This document shows positions 1 through 11,774 of a DNA stretch of 64,000 nt, piece after piece. Location: contig NC_088318.1 in NCBI RefSeq assembly GCF_910592395.1, positions 6,038,756 to 6,102,755 of the forward strand, written 5' to 3'. Position 1 is the first letter of the stretch; each line of letters begins with the position of its first letter. The position numbers and the translations under genes were made by a program. The stretch comes from Lineus longissimus. Lineage: Eukaryota > Nemertea > Pilidiophora > Heteronemertea > Lineidae. The notes beneath the pieces were generated by a model, which had not been told where the DNA came from, made no database searches, and was given only the letters and a program-made list of their open reading frames with translations.

Positions 1-119
1 AATATCCGTGTTACTTTTATCATTATATACTACGAAACTGTAGTAATCTACTAATTAGTTGAGTGCTGATATTTGTATCGCAACTGAGCGTGTCTAAAAT
101 CGAACCACATGAACGTTGC

Positions 120-456
120 ACCTGCTTTATACCTGCTTGTCTTATGGAAGTGCCACCACTCATCAGGCATTTTGCACGGGAGGGGATCTTGCTGGACTCC
201 GTCTGCGACGAGTTATTTATAGCGGGGACTTTTCGTAAACTCTTTGGCTTCATATATTTGTGCCAACTACTGCTGCGTTTTGCTGCCGACACGACCGGTA
301 TCCAAGGAACTGCTAACAACTTAAGCTGTGGTATTAAAACGTGAAAAAAAAACAAGCAAATAACTCGTCGCAGACGGAGTCCAGCAAGATCCCCTCCCGT
401 GCAAAATGCCTGATGAGTGGTGGCACTTCCATAAGACAAGCAGGTATAAAGCAGGT
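120..456. repeat. Perfect 99-bp inverted repeat with 139-bp spacer
   Basis: Bases 120-218 are the exact reverse complement of 358-456, and the match stops abruptly at both ends. The spacer (219-357) is unrelated to the arms. Both arms can be read through in more than one frame, but no known protein motif is recognisable. The perfect identity implies a recent origin or gene conversion. It could be a foldback element or an inverted local duplication; no target-site duplication was identified. Confidence 0.9.
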
Positions 457-2551
457 TGAAAAGACTAGTGCTCTAAAAGGTAACTACCTTTTGGATCTGA
501 TTTGCCCTGATAACCCTTTGATATTATAGTAGAACAAAGAGAATTTCAGTCTAGGTGTGAGCGGGCTTTGTTTACAGACAATAGCCTATGTGTTGGCGAG
601 GCCTGAATTCCTTCAGCGGTGAGATAAGGGGAAAACTAACGTATCGATAGAGACAACGCGTACGATGTCCCGTTATCACAATCGTTTGCTTGGTCCTCGA
701 CTTGTCACCAAGTAAGCAGTAATAACGGGTAAATAAAACACGCTCGGCGTAACCTGGCTCTTCCTTATATTGAAAATATTTGTTTGGCAAATGCAACTGT
801 TTTGATAACAAGAACCATGATTATACATTATTGCAAAAAAATTACGATTGATTCTGTGAATCGAGGTTGTGGTTTTACATAACACCTTACCGTGTGTATC
901 GATCGAAATGTGCAGTGGTACTCTCTTTGAAATGAAGCACGCTTTCGATGTTTTTAAAAACCTCAGAAGTCTTTCAGCCCACACAAATATCCCCTTGGAA
1001 GTTTTCAGCGAAATGACAAGCACTTAAAGGTTTTTCATGTGCACCCTCTAACAATGTCTAAAGGGTGCATATTTTATGTTGGCCAAAAGAAACCTCTTAA
1101 ACCTTTACTTCTACATGTTCTAAAACTCTTTAATGGTTGGAAGATCACGCACCGTTATCTATTTGACATGTAAAGCTCAGCTGGTACCCCTCCGCCCCTC
1201 TCCCCTCCCTCCTAACAAGCATTTAAAACCTGACCTTGAAGGTTGAAGAAAAAAAGATTTAAAATTGACCTCACCAGGATTATGACTCAATTGCCAGGGC
1301 GTACCCTTTTCCTCTGAGCAACGGATTCCCTCCTGCAAACCCCTGTCCCTACGACATGACAAGGTAAAAACCCTCCTCCAGCAGCCAAAATACTGTATTG
1401 TGTACCGTTGTACAAAACCAGTCGTTTCAAGAATGAAAGGAAAGTAAAGTTACTCAGATGGTTACACAGCCTTGCGTGAATGTTGTTGAACAGAACCAAG
1501 AGTTGTTTTGCCGTGCACGTTAGTTACATTGATTCCTTCATCGGTGGGCAGACATCAGGTGGTGTTCATCAATTGCCTCATCTTCAGACACTGTCAGTGG
1601 TACCAGTCTCGCAGTTATCGTCTACTAAAAAGTATTTCCGAATCTATTGGAGCTATACTCGATCAACTGAAGACAGTGTTGAACAATTGTAGCCAGTTTT
1701 TAAAAAGAACCGAACTACAAAAGTGATGTCTCGCAAAGCGGCGTTCAGAATGGTGTCTGTGATGAGGTGATTACAATAAAAACGATGCCTCAGCTGGCAG
1801 TGGCAACCAAAACGATACCTTGCCTTGTAATGAACGATAAAACACACAATTGTTAAAAACACGAATGGCGTTTTAACGAGACAGCACTTCCTCGCTGATC
1901 ATTCTGTCTACAGATTGTTTTTAATTTTCGGGAACCGATCCTAAACCAGTTCTGAACATTCAATTCAAGCTCAATGTTTTGCACATGGCCAATCGAAGTC
2001 ATTTGTCATTCAGTTTTGAATAACTTTATACGTTTGCGATACGAAATTATCCAATGGTTTAGGATGTCATGTTCCGGCTTTCCCTTTCTTTTGATTTCCA
2101 AGCAATTAATCAACCGGACTTAGATAGTTGAAACTAGAGTATCATATTTTAGCGCTGGTATATTACACGCCTTTCATCTAAGGTCTTACACTGAACTCTT
2201 CAGGCATTCACCTAAATTCGTAATCGAGCAACAGGGTAAACAGTTTTTATGCTACCTGTTACATCGGCGATATCTTTCTCAGAACAGGTCGTTGTCCGGT
2301 ACATCAGTCTAAGATACTGCCCGATCAATACAAGCCATTCTGTATCAATTAAGGTGAGACGTTACCCAGGGCGATGGCAAGCTCGTTCAGGCCTCAGCCA
2401 GGCGTGCTGGAGACGTCATGAAGTTGACATGATGCGGTTGAGCTTGGTTGAGCAAGCGTGAATCTCTGTTGTGGTGATTGGGCACAGGGCATTACATGCG
2501 TGGTGTTCCACATGTTCTAATTCAACGCGAAAAACATGAGTACAAGACACG
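457..2551. other. Non-coding stretch, no gene recognised
   Basis: Only short open frames (under about 115 codons) on both strands, none with a recognisable domain or splice context. The base composition looks like ordinary intergenic or intronic DNA. It probably lies upstream of, or within the first intron of, the junctophilin gene. Confidence 0.6.
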
Positions 2552-2619
2552 TTTTACACAACCATCGTATTCAGACGTGGGAGATGCACATGATGATGAA
2601 ACATGTTGCAACGGATCAT
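2552..2619. repeat. Target-site duplication, copy next to the LINE 3' end
   Basis: These 68 bases are identical to 5291-5358 in the same orientation. The two copies bracket the minus-strand retrotransposon exactly, so they are read as its target-site duplication. Sixty-eight bases is long for this class. Confidence 0.85.
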
Positions 2620-5290
2620 ATATATATTTATTTATTCCTCCTATGCAGAAGAAGATATACAAAATAGTATACAATAAATTTAACAGAGTGTATGAGGAGT
2701 GAGTGCATTATTTACAGGTAATTTGGTAATTAATTGAGTGAGCTGGTCAATACCAGCACTCCGCTGCAATTTGCAGCAATGACATGTTGTCTTCTAGGTC
2801 GCAGCCAGGTATTTGCTTACCTAGCAATGTCTCTGTCAGATCATTGTCATTCATGTTCCACAGTGCCGCGGACACCTCTACGGAGCATTCGTCTACGGCT
2901 CTTTCCCAGAATAGGTCTCGCTTTACCGCGAGACCCGAGCACTCGCAGAAGAGATGTCGTGGTGTGTCCGTGTATGCGCTTTTACAATGTGAGCAATATA
3001 TAGGCTCTTGCAATATGACAAATGTGTTCAGCTTTGCAATAAAAGCATATCTATGTTTACTCCTCGGGTCCTTTTGGGCGGACAGCCAGAGGAGGGACGG
3101 AAAGTCCAACGTTTTCTCAATGTTCAGAATTCTGGTTAGTTCGCAGTCCTTGTTACACGCGGACACGAAGTTAACATTTTCATGAGTCTCTATGGCTAAT
3201 CGTACAGTCGATTTCCAGACGGATTTGTGAGGGAAAAGAGCTGGGTCCGTGGCGGCTAGTTCTAAGTAATCCGATAGATGATATTTATATAACGTGTCCC
3301 TGAGCAAGGGAACATAGCCAATGCACTCCTTACTGCGGGTAGTTCTGTCCTGCATGGATAGGTACCTGAGTCTGAATACCGTCCACGGGAGTTTGCATGG
3401 CGCTTTACTTAAGGCTACAAGTTGACCAAGGAACTGGAGACGTCTAGCGTCCACTGAAGATTGAATACAATGGCTCCCGATCATTGCTTGAGCCACTAAA
3501 GTCCTAGTCATTCTCGGAAATCCTTGCATCCTTTTCAAGCAAAAGCGGTGTGCCCTTTCGAGGATCATCGTTTCGCGCGCAGACAGATTGTCCCAAATTT
3601 CACTACCGTAGAGCGCTCGGGGGAGGCATACGGTGCAGTAGAGTTTGAAAGACGAGGTTGGATTAAAACCAGAAGGTTGAATCCCCGGACCTAGGATGCA
3701 CATTAACGTATTTTTCAGCTTCTGGGCGGCGGCTATTACTTGCCTCAATGGCTTGGAGTGCTTATCCTGGGATACCCCAAGGTGCACACAAACATCTGTT
3801 TCCCTGACGGGTTTGTTACCCAAGTGCCAATTGCGGAGTGGCTTCGTTCTTTCCCACTGTCTCACGCTTTCACCGAATACTATTATCAGGCACTTTTGTC
3901 CATTGTAGTCGTATCTCCACTTAATTGCATACTGGTCACAGCACCCCATCATGCCGTCTAATCCAAACTTTGAGAGCGATACCAGGGTGAGATCGTCCGC
4001 GTGGCAAGGCGATCCACAGTTCACGTCTTCGATTTTAGCACCGACATCTAACTGATCTAGGTTGTCAAGAAGTTCGTTGATGTAGAGTAGGTACAACCAG
4101 GTTGAGAGTACACCACCTTGTCTGACAGACTGTTTTAGCGCAAACCACGGGGACATAGTATTACTGACAATCACGCAACTTTCAGCATCCACATAGCAGT
4201 TTTTGGTCAAGCGCCAAAGCTTGCCTTGCACCCCAAAATTAAAAAGCTTGTAGAAGAGCCCGTTATGCCAGACGGTATCGAAGGCTTTGGATGTATCCAA
4301 GAAGCACGCGTACACTTTCGAGTTCCTTTCGAGATTGTGACGGATTGTTTCCTGGAGCACGAAGGCAGTGGATACACAACTGCGCTTCTTTTGGTAGGCA
4401 CTTTGCTGGCGATTAGGGAAAGCTATATTGTTGTCTTGAGTCCATCGATTCAGTTTCTCTAGCATCAGTTTTTCTAACAGTTTGTACAGAACAGGTAGCA
4501 ACGTTATCGGACGATAACTCCCTGGTTCGGCCCGATCCTTTCCCCCACCCTTATGTATAGTGTGGATAACTCCTTTCTTGGCACTGGCCGGTACATGCTC
4601 AGATGTCAGTATCACGTTAAGGAGATTTGTGAGCGTTGTATGGAGGATGCGACCTCCATATTTGATGTGTTCGTTCGTGAGGGAATCGTGACCTCCTGCT
4701 TTCCCACACTTAAGTCCACGAATCGCGCGCGTAACTTCCTCAAAAGAGAAAGGGTGGTCGAGGCCGTCTATCTGTATCTGCTTTGACCTTTCGTCCATGT
4801 CTTGCACTGACCTGTCTACTTCACACCTAAACGTTTCATCATATCTCAGGTCGCATTTCGGAGAATAAAGCTCTTCAAAATATGCGGCCCACTTATTCGC
4901 GATGTCCGAAGTGTCATAAAACATTTCCCCTTTGAAGCGCATAGGGGGAGGGGGCCTGTTTGGCGTGAGTTTACGGCTTTTTAGCAGTCTCCAGAATTTG
5001 TCCTGGTCTACCTCGGCAAGCTCGTCCAGTTCTGCATAGAAACTCGCCTCCAAGTCGGCATTCTGCTTTCGCAGAGCCGCTCTGAAAGCCCGTTTGGCCT
5101 CTTTGTACAATTTGAATTCCTCCGAGTCCGCGGATCTGGGTTTGTCTGCTTGCACCCACAGGTGGCGTGCCTGTTTCATTTGCTGATAGACAGGCTTGAG
5201 TTTTTCATTCCAGTTCGGTCTGCACTTCTTACGCGAATTCCTCCGTTTGGGAATGGAGAGATCAGCTGCGGTGACCATTGTGCGAACTAC
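2620..5290 (-). mobile_element. 5'-truncated non-LTR retrotransposon (LINE)
   Basis: A 2671-bp insertion bounded by the perfect 68-bp repeats. Read on the minus strand, it starts inside the ORF2-type protein and ends with a short 3' untranslated part and an AT-rich tail of ATAAATA/TATAT units (2620-2645) against the downstream duplication. No apurinic endonuclease domain is present, so the 5' end was lost during insertion, as is usual for LINEs. The unbroken frame and the perfect target-site duplication indicate a young insertion. The reverse transcriptase looks Jockey/CR1-like, but the clade is not settled by eye. Confidence 0.88.
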
Positions 5291-5401
5291 TTTTACACAA
5301 CCATCGTATTCAGACGTGGGAGATGCACATGATGATGAAACATGTTGCAACGGATCATGGTGACCTTGTTCAGTATTTGACGAGACATTGATTTCATGCA
5401 C
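2747..5401 (-). CDS. LINE ORF2-like reverse transcriptase, endonuclease missing
   Basis: An open frame of 884 codons on the minus strand. Residues 1-37 are encoded by flanking DNA and the target-site duplication (5291-5401), so the apparent start is accidental; element-encoded sequence begins near residue 38 and opens with a basic linker (PKRRNSRKK, 51-59). Reverse transcriptase landmarks follow: SYRPITLLP (295-303), FLDTSKAFDTVWH (367-379), RQGGVLS (427-433) and the catalytic box CHADDLTL (466-473), where H replaces the usual Y/F. The C-terminus has a zinc-knuckle-like run (CSHCKSAYTDTPRHLFCEC) before the stop at 2747. The role in an intact element is target-primed reverse transcription. Without the endonuclease, and with no promoter visible, this copy is probably not autonomous. 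Confidence 0.88.
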   Translation of the reverse strand: MHEINVSSNTEQGHHDPLQHVSSSCASPTSEYDGCVKVVRTMVTAADLSIPKRRNSRKKCRPNWNEKLKPVYQQMKQARHLWVQADKPRSADSEEFKLYKEAKRAFRAALRKQNADLEASFYAELDELAEVDQDKFWRLLKSRKLTPNRPPPPMRFKGEMFYDTSDIANKWAAYFEELYSPKCDLRYDETFRCEVDRSVQDMDERSKQIQIDGLDHPFSFEEVTRAIRGLKCGKAGGHDSLTNEHIKYGGRILHTTLTNLLNVILTSEHVPASAKKGVIHTIHKGGGKDRAEPGSYRPITLLPVLYKLLEKLMLEKLNRWTQDNNIAFPNRQQSAYQKKRSCVSTAFVLQETIRHNLERNSKVYACFLDTSKAFDTVWHNGLFYKLFNFGVQGKLWRLTKNCYVDAESCVIVSNTMSPWFALKQSVRQGGVLSTWLYLLYINELLDNLDQLDVGAKIEDVNCGSPCHADDLTLVSLSKFGLDGMMGCCDQYAIKWRYDYNGQKCLIIVFGESVRQWERTKPLRNWHLGNKPVRETDVCVHLGVSQDKHSKPLRQVIAAAQKLKNTLMCILGPGIQPSGFNPTSSFKLYCTVCLPRALYGSEIWDNLSARETMILERAHRFCLKRMQGFPRMTRTLVAQAMIGSHCIQSSVDARRLQFLGQLVALSKAPCKLPWTVFRLRYLSMQDRTTRSKECIGYVPLLRDTLYKYHLSDYLELAATDPALFPHKSVWKSTVRLAIETHENVNFVSACNKDCELTRILNIEKTLDFPSLLWLSAQKDPRSKHRYAFIAKLNTFVILQEPIYCSHCKSAYTDTPRHLFCECSGLAVKRDLFWERAVDECSVEVSAALWNMNDNDLTETLLGKQIPGCDLEDNMSLLQIAAECWY
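5291..5358. repeat. Target-site duplication, copy next to the LINE 5' truncation
   Basis: Exact direct copy of 2552-2619. The LINE open frame reads through it in reverse, which adds about 23 host-derived residues to the predicted protein. Confidence 0.85.
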
Positions 5402-8400
5402 TCATTGTGACACATCACCAGAAGTACAATTTTCGGTCAGGCGTATAACGGAGCATATAGTCACAAACAAGGCGAGTTTCTTCGACTTTGACCCATGTAC
5501 TGACGACAGAATAATTGTGTGTACCCGATAACTTGTTGACAAATCAATGACATACATATCCTCAATTTGCTTGGGAAATAAAATTCATGATGAAGTGATG
5601 AAGGGACACAGTCAGGCGAACAGTTGTGCAGGTTGGAATAGATAAGACTTGGTGTAGCCAAGGTATTTCGGGATCTCGTAGACTGCACCAAACGTTGCCA
5701 TATCTTGTCGATATCAGTTATCCAAGCGATTTGTTATCGTATCCATCGCTGGCGTTCATTTTTTTCCCCGATATGATGACGTACTGGGTCAACGTCACTG
5801 CTTAGTGGTGAATGAACCCCCGCCGACAACTCAATCCATTTTGCCTGACATCTTTGGACTCGTTGAACGCACTCCGCCGCAGTGCCAGTGCTCCCCATTG
5901 CGAGGTTCTTTGCCGCATCTGGGTAACCTATCAATATTATAACGACATTCCACTGTTCACCTTGCTTCAAGTTTGCATAGGTTGGCCGAAAGGCAAAGGT
6001 GAAGTACTCGACAGGTGTACTTCAGACTGGTCCCGGTTCAAGGATATTTTCTCTCTATCATACATAAACTTGGACGATGTTATAAAGTTGGTATAGTTAT
6101 TTTCTTAAAAGAATTAAAAAAATATCCACCCGTTCTCTTATAGGGGGCACAGGGTGACTACCATGGTGTTACGCATTACGAAATTTGCAGGCCTATCACA
6201 GTCCCCAAATTCACAAGCGCGCTTTGGGAATTCTTCAAATAATTTATCGGTTTCATTTTACCACCGACTCTTTCCCGTCAAAATGAATACAGAAATAAAG
6301 GTGGACTACAAGACAAGTCCGAGATCATGTCCTTATAGGTGGTTGACACGATTATCTAGTCTTTTCATACTGTTCGACTTTGGCAGAGCCGCCGCTGACA
6401 TGCATTCATGTTCGCCGTGATCGCTTGGTGCCCGAATCGCACTTGGTAAGATAGACAGCCGCTTCTTGTACCTGGATATAATGAATGCTTATTCATCATC
6501 ACTACGCTATTCCTCATAAGCAAAGCTTCGGAAGCGCGTATATCGCGGGTGTAGAGACCTACACAAATTGTTTATTATAAATGTAGTACTGATGACTAAC
6601 GTACAACTCGTGGAGTTTTACCCAAGGATGCGCGTGTTTTCTTCGTGTTCAAAGCTCATCATCAAGCCCTTTGGCTTCTTTGCCTGCCTTCGTTTTATGA
6701 TATTCCTCTAGTGAGGTACTGCTTTGAGTTCCTGGCGGTTATTTTTCCATAGAAACACTCGTGCTCTAGGCAAGCAGTGCATGCATCTTGTGCCTACCTT
6801 GCCAACAAGCATTCCGAACATTCTCAACCGAGATATGGTTTATACTCTGCCGTATTTCCAACCTGTCGATTTATTATCCAGGCAAAATTCAACCGGTATT
6901 CCGAAACAAATACCGACACAGAACATGCATGCAGATACGAACACTCATGACAAAAGCGGACTTCAAACCTTGGGTTGTACAAAAGATTTCTCATGATTAG
7001 GATAGGGACCGCATGGACTTTATATTCAATGCGTATTCGCAATACATGTAGATAACTTGTGTATTTCAAATTCAATTTCAAATTTCAAATTTTGTACAAA
7101 CGAACCTGGTCTTTAAGAGTCAATTAATTTCTTTTCAGTCTGCTCTAGGGAGCATCCAGGGTGCCTTGATATTTTGTAACTAACCAAGATTGATGATGAT
7201 GATGACTCCATTTACCCAATACATCCTTCGTCTCTCAGCCTTTGGCTCCGGATCTAACCCGGCCATACATCTTACATTATCTATTCACATCCCTTAAGCT
7301 CATTCGCATTCTTGACAAAACCCATGGGAGTGTTCAGCTCTCTTTCTCATGTGAGATGAATTGCTAATTCAAAATGCTGTGTATTGTACATCTATCTGAA
7401 CGTATGTATGTATGGTGATGTGGGAGAATGATAGAGAACTACTGTGTACTTAAATTGAATTTGACCTGCTGCGGTCATACACTGCTGGTAAGACTTATTA
7501 GTAGTACACATTGACCATGTTAACAGTTCTGTTGTCTAGAATGATAAAAACACCGTATAATGTATGGATATTGGAAAACTATGGAGTACGAAACACTGGA
7601 CTTGCATGACTGGGAAAGTCTGGACTAAAAGTCATCACTCTCCACCGCCTGGAATTAATGAATTGGTGCCCTGTCCTGGCTCACTTCCCAATACCCCATC
7701 GGTTCTCAAAGTCATCATGGAGCCAGAATCTCCCTCCAAAGAGAGAGGATCAAGATTTTTATAAGAATTTTTACTTGCAGTGGCAAGAAACGAAAAGGTT
7801 TGTGAAATAGGGCTTCTTAAGTTCTTGGCTATGGCTTAGCCAACATGTTTATCTTGCTGACAGTGTTGTTGTGTGAGGGCTTTACAATTGGGGGAACAAG
7901 AACTTTGCGAACAAAGATACGCACCCCTTAATAGCACAATCGATTAAACCTGAAAAAAATGATTACGTAATGCCAATGCCGATCCACACCTCAGTCTACC
8001 TTCGTGACCCGTCTGCCAAGTGTTTTGCCCTAGGACCAAAAACCTCACACTGAGTTACCCTTCTGCATTCCAAGTGCCTTACCCAAGGACCCACTAAGCA
8101 TTAGCACCTGTTCTCAGCTCCCAAATCCTACTCGGATATCATAGCGATGACTGTCAGTCAAGATTTTCCCAGTCCAGTCCAGTCCAGTGTTTTCCAATAC
8201 CCATAATAGAGCAATGAAACGTGCTGAAACGTGCTATATGAAACGTGATTTTCATGCTCACGTATCACATTACTGGGCACTACGAACATTGTTGTTTTTA
8301 ATATTGCAAGCGGGACATATGTAAACAACTTACTCGAAAAAAGTCACGCGGTTATACTGAGTATAATATTGTGGGTTTGATTGGTGATATCATGGTGACA

Positions 8401-8640
8401 ATTGTGTAGAATCATCCAATCGATATGCTTATTGTCACTCGTGATTTACCAGTTTCCTATCAATTCATTGAACTCATTAAGTGCCAGCGACATCATTAAA
8501 TGAATTGGCCGGCTTTCATTTTAACTGTTTGAAAATTCGTGTTGGTCTGAATGTGAAAATGATAAGCACAAAATGCGTCTGTGGATTTTAAACACCAATA
8601 TCCATGCTATATCAGAGGTTTGTTATGGGTAAACAAACTA
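5402..8640. other. Non-coding stretch, no gene recognised
   Basis: No open frame above about 95 codons and no recognisable domain, RNA gene or repeat family. Minor simple sequence: a GAT run near 7190-7203 and a TCCAG run near 8171-8187. Likely junctophilin first intron or upstream intergenic DNA. Confidence 0.55.
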
Positions 8641-9097
8641 GTAACTTTACGAGGTCAGCACTTGGCTTGTCTAGTCGCCGCTCAAAGCAGCATTTATAGA
8701 CTGGCTAGTTTCGTGGTTAGAATCCTTGACAATTTCATATTAATCTCCACTCGCAAATGTACTTTGGCATCGTGAAAGCGTGGTGTGCTTGGTGATTACA
8801 AGTAATAAAAACTCACAAATGTGTTGCTTCCGTGAATTAACAGAAATATAATAGTTTATGCGTTACAAGGTCAGCACTTAGCTTGTCAGTGGCCGCTCAA
8901 AGCAGCAGCTAAGACTGGCTAGTTTCGTGGTTAGAATTCTTGACCACTACACAATCTCCACTCGCAAATATACTTTGCCACCGTGACAGCTGGGTACCGG
9001 TGTAATCACAAGTAATCAATATGCAAGCCATGATATGGCCATCTAAAGAAGATTTTGGTGCATAAAAACTTCCAAATATGTTGCTTTCGTGAAGTTA
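8641..9097. repeat. Diverged tandem duplication, period about 217 bp
   Basis: The segment starting GGTCAGCACTTGGCTTG near 8652 recurs near 8869, and similarity continues through CAAAGCAGCA, GACTGGCTAGTTTCGTGG, ATCTCCACTCGCAAAT and ATGTTGCTT. The second unit carries extra sequence near its end (about 9019-9060). Many substitutions separate the units, so the duplication is old. No coding potential is seen. Confidence 0.8.
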
Positions 9098-10334
9098 GAT
9101 TCCATCACTATTCATATCAGGTAACCATTTTTTTGACGCCTTTTGAAGGATCTATCGCTCGACCATTGTGATCAAGTTGATCAGTACGTGCAGGTGGAGG
9201 AGTTGTTCGGAAAAATACCGCAGTCATTTGGACAAACCTCGTCCGCCGACTGTGTTTTTCAATGGAGATCAGCCTTCGATATTTCCGCCGTCAGTCCCTG
9301 TGAAGTCGAAATAAAATGTTTATCTTACTCTTGGCGAATTCCAGGTAAAAATGTTTAGTGATACTTCTCTGCTGCTGCTTCCTCATCATAAAAAATAACA
9401 TGGTTTGCACTGAATAGATAACTTGTTTGGATCGGTGCTAAACCTCTACACCCACTAGAGCCAACTCACAAGGCTGTCATTATCATCACAGCCAGTCATG
9501 TTTATCTTGTACCCACACCAATTCCTTCATTGCCTGCGTAATGACTGTTTTGCTTGCCAACGACCCTTGGTGCGCTGATACACAGAATATACAAACATTT
9601 ATCAACAAGTTCATTACGCATTCGAAAACTAACCATTACAGTGTACGTTTTTATCAGCCGGTTATAAGACGTAGAGGATGATGAAAGTAATATAGGCAAA
9701 ACGAAGAGATCCTTTTGTGTCCAAAATAATCTAAGCCAGGAACTGAGGCGTTGAGAAAGTAAAAGCACAGCAACCTTCCTACTAAACTCTATCGGGACAA
9801 CTTCTCAGAACATATTCTCGCTGTCTGTCTCCGAGAGTGATTACAGATATATATATAACCATGCGTTAATCACCTAGTGAACTCGGTTTTTTTACCTGTA
9901 TATGTAGTCATAATAGACAAACTAAATGCCGTCAGGACTGGAATTTCAAATTCTAAGTTTTAGATGTATTTCGTACTGACTGTCAGACCCACGGGAAGAT
10001 ACCTTTGTCTGAAGGCTTTCAACAATAGTAGACCACGTGTTAGACATCTTTCATGGGAACAGCTGTCGAATAGCAACGTGAGGTAGCATGTATAACATAT
10101 CAGGCGGGGTATAGCTGCAGTCAGTTAGTTATCGAACATTGGTTGGCTGCGAGATTCACATTCGCGAAATCGTGGGGTATCAATCGAAACGCTTTTCTCA
10201 CTTGGGCAAACTCGTTTTTAAGAATGTTTTTTTACGCACCCGCTTCAGTTTTACGTACTAAAGGAAAAGGTTTTCAATCGATTTTTTTCAGAAGTTCTTT
10301 TTCCAGCAACTTCAAAGCACGCTGAAAGCTTGCT
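9098..10334. other. Non-coding stretch, no gene recognised
   Basis: Short open frames only, without a recognisable domain. A TATATATATA run lies at about 9849-9858. Confidence 0.5.
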
Positions 10335-11770
10335 GAGACAAGACCACTAATGAATATTCATAGGTTGGAGGGTCGAGGCCTATCAATTAGACGAGTGCAT
10401 GTTTTTAACTCTCAAGTACATATTTGCAGAGGTATTGAAAAAATATTTGTTGTGGCAAGTCCACAGATATAAAAGAAATTATTTGATGAAAAAATTAATT
10501 TCGAATTTTGCTAATTGGGTAATAGGGGGCGTGTTTTGAGTTTTTTCTGCCAGTTGGCTGAAAAGAGTGGAAATATCAAAGTCTGTCTAATTTGTCGATT
10601 AAAAAAAAATGTCCGTGGTCAATCACCATTTTATTTTTCACCATTTACTTGCCCGACTGTCCGGAATAATATAATCTAAATTTCAGATTCACAACACCAC
10701 GCGTTCTTTGATGCGTCGCGGTCAAACATTGAAATTTAACTGCTAAAAGGCTTAAAAAATCAATTGTGGTCTTGTCTCTATTTACACTACATTTTGGGTC
10801 AATATAGTGAAAAATTTGAATGTGCTCAAATCACTCTAATTCATTTAGAATATTGTTTGCTGATGATTTAAGGTCAAAACAAGCTAAAATAATGAGAAAA
10901 AAACTTAATTTGACCCAAATAAGAGTCAACCTAACCCCGGTCTAAGTTCGGTTTCATTTTTACAAGTCTTGTTGTGTTGCCATTCATTTTGTAATTACTT
11001 TGAAACTACTTAGGCCTTGATTCTGAAAGTTGTGCCCTAAGCAGCAAAGATATTCCTAAATCACATCCTAAATTTTCAGCTCCATAGCTTGCTTATTCTG
11101 GACAGGGCAGGTCTTTGAATTTGGTGCTGTTGGCTGCAAAATCATGACTTTTTGTCGATTCTGTCCTCTTTCGTCGCTTTGGCACAGTTGTACCACTCTT
11201 TGAAATGTCTCTCATTTCTCCAAAAATGTCCAGATATGACTTTCCTTTGTTGGAGAGTTGTGGGATGTCATCTACATTAGTTTGAAAAAAATCTCAAAAT
11301 GTTAACCCCTGAAATGTACCTTCATTGAGAAAAGACCACTAATGAATATTCATAGGTTGGAGGGTCGAGGCCTATCAATTAGACGAGTGCATGTTTTTAA
11401 CTCTCAAGTACATATTTGGAGAGGTATCGAAAAAATATTTGTTGTGGCAAGTCCACAGATATAAAGAAATTATTTGATGAAAAAATTAATTTCGAATTTT
11501 GCTAATTGGGTAATAGGGGGCGTGTTTTGAGTTTTTTCTGCCAGTTGGCTGAAAAGAGTGGAAATATCAAAGTCTGTCTAATTTGTCGATTAAAAAAAAA
11601 TGTCCGTGGTCAATCACCATTTTATTTTTCACCATTTACTTACCCGACTGTCCGGAATAACATAATCTAAATTTCAGATTCACAACACCACGCGTTCTTT
11701 GATGCGTCGCGGTCAAACATTGACAATTTAACTGCTAAAAGGCTTAAAAAATCAATTGTGGTCTTGTCTC
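10335..11770. mobile_element. Composite element: 444-bp direct repeats around a 548-bp core
   Basis: 10335-10778 and 11327-11770 are near-identical direct repeats. Each repeat opens with GAGACAAGACCAC (the second with one mismatch) and closes with GTGGTCTTGTCTC, so each also has short terminal inverted repeats. The 1436-bp whole is flanked on both sides by TGCT (10331-10334 and 11771-11774), consistent with a 4-bp target-site duplication; the inner junctions show none. No protein is encoded in the core (10779-11326). It may be a small element with long terminal repeats, or two MITEs with trapped DNA. Ends of GA..TC rather than TG..CA argue against a standard LTR retrotransposon. Confidence 0.78.
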
Positions 11771-11774
11771 TGCT

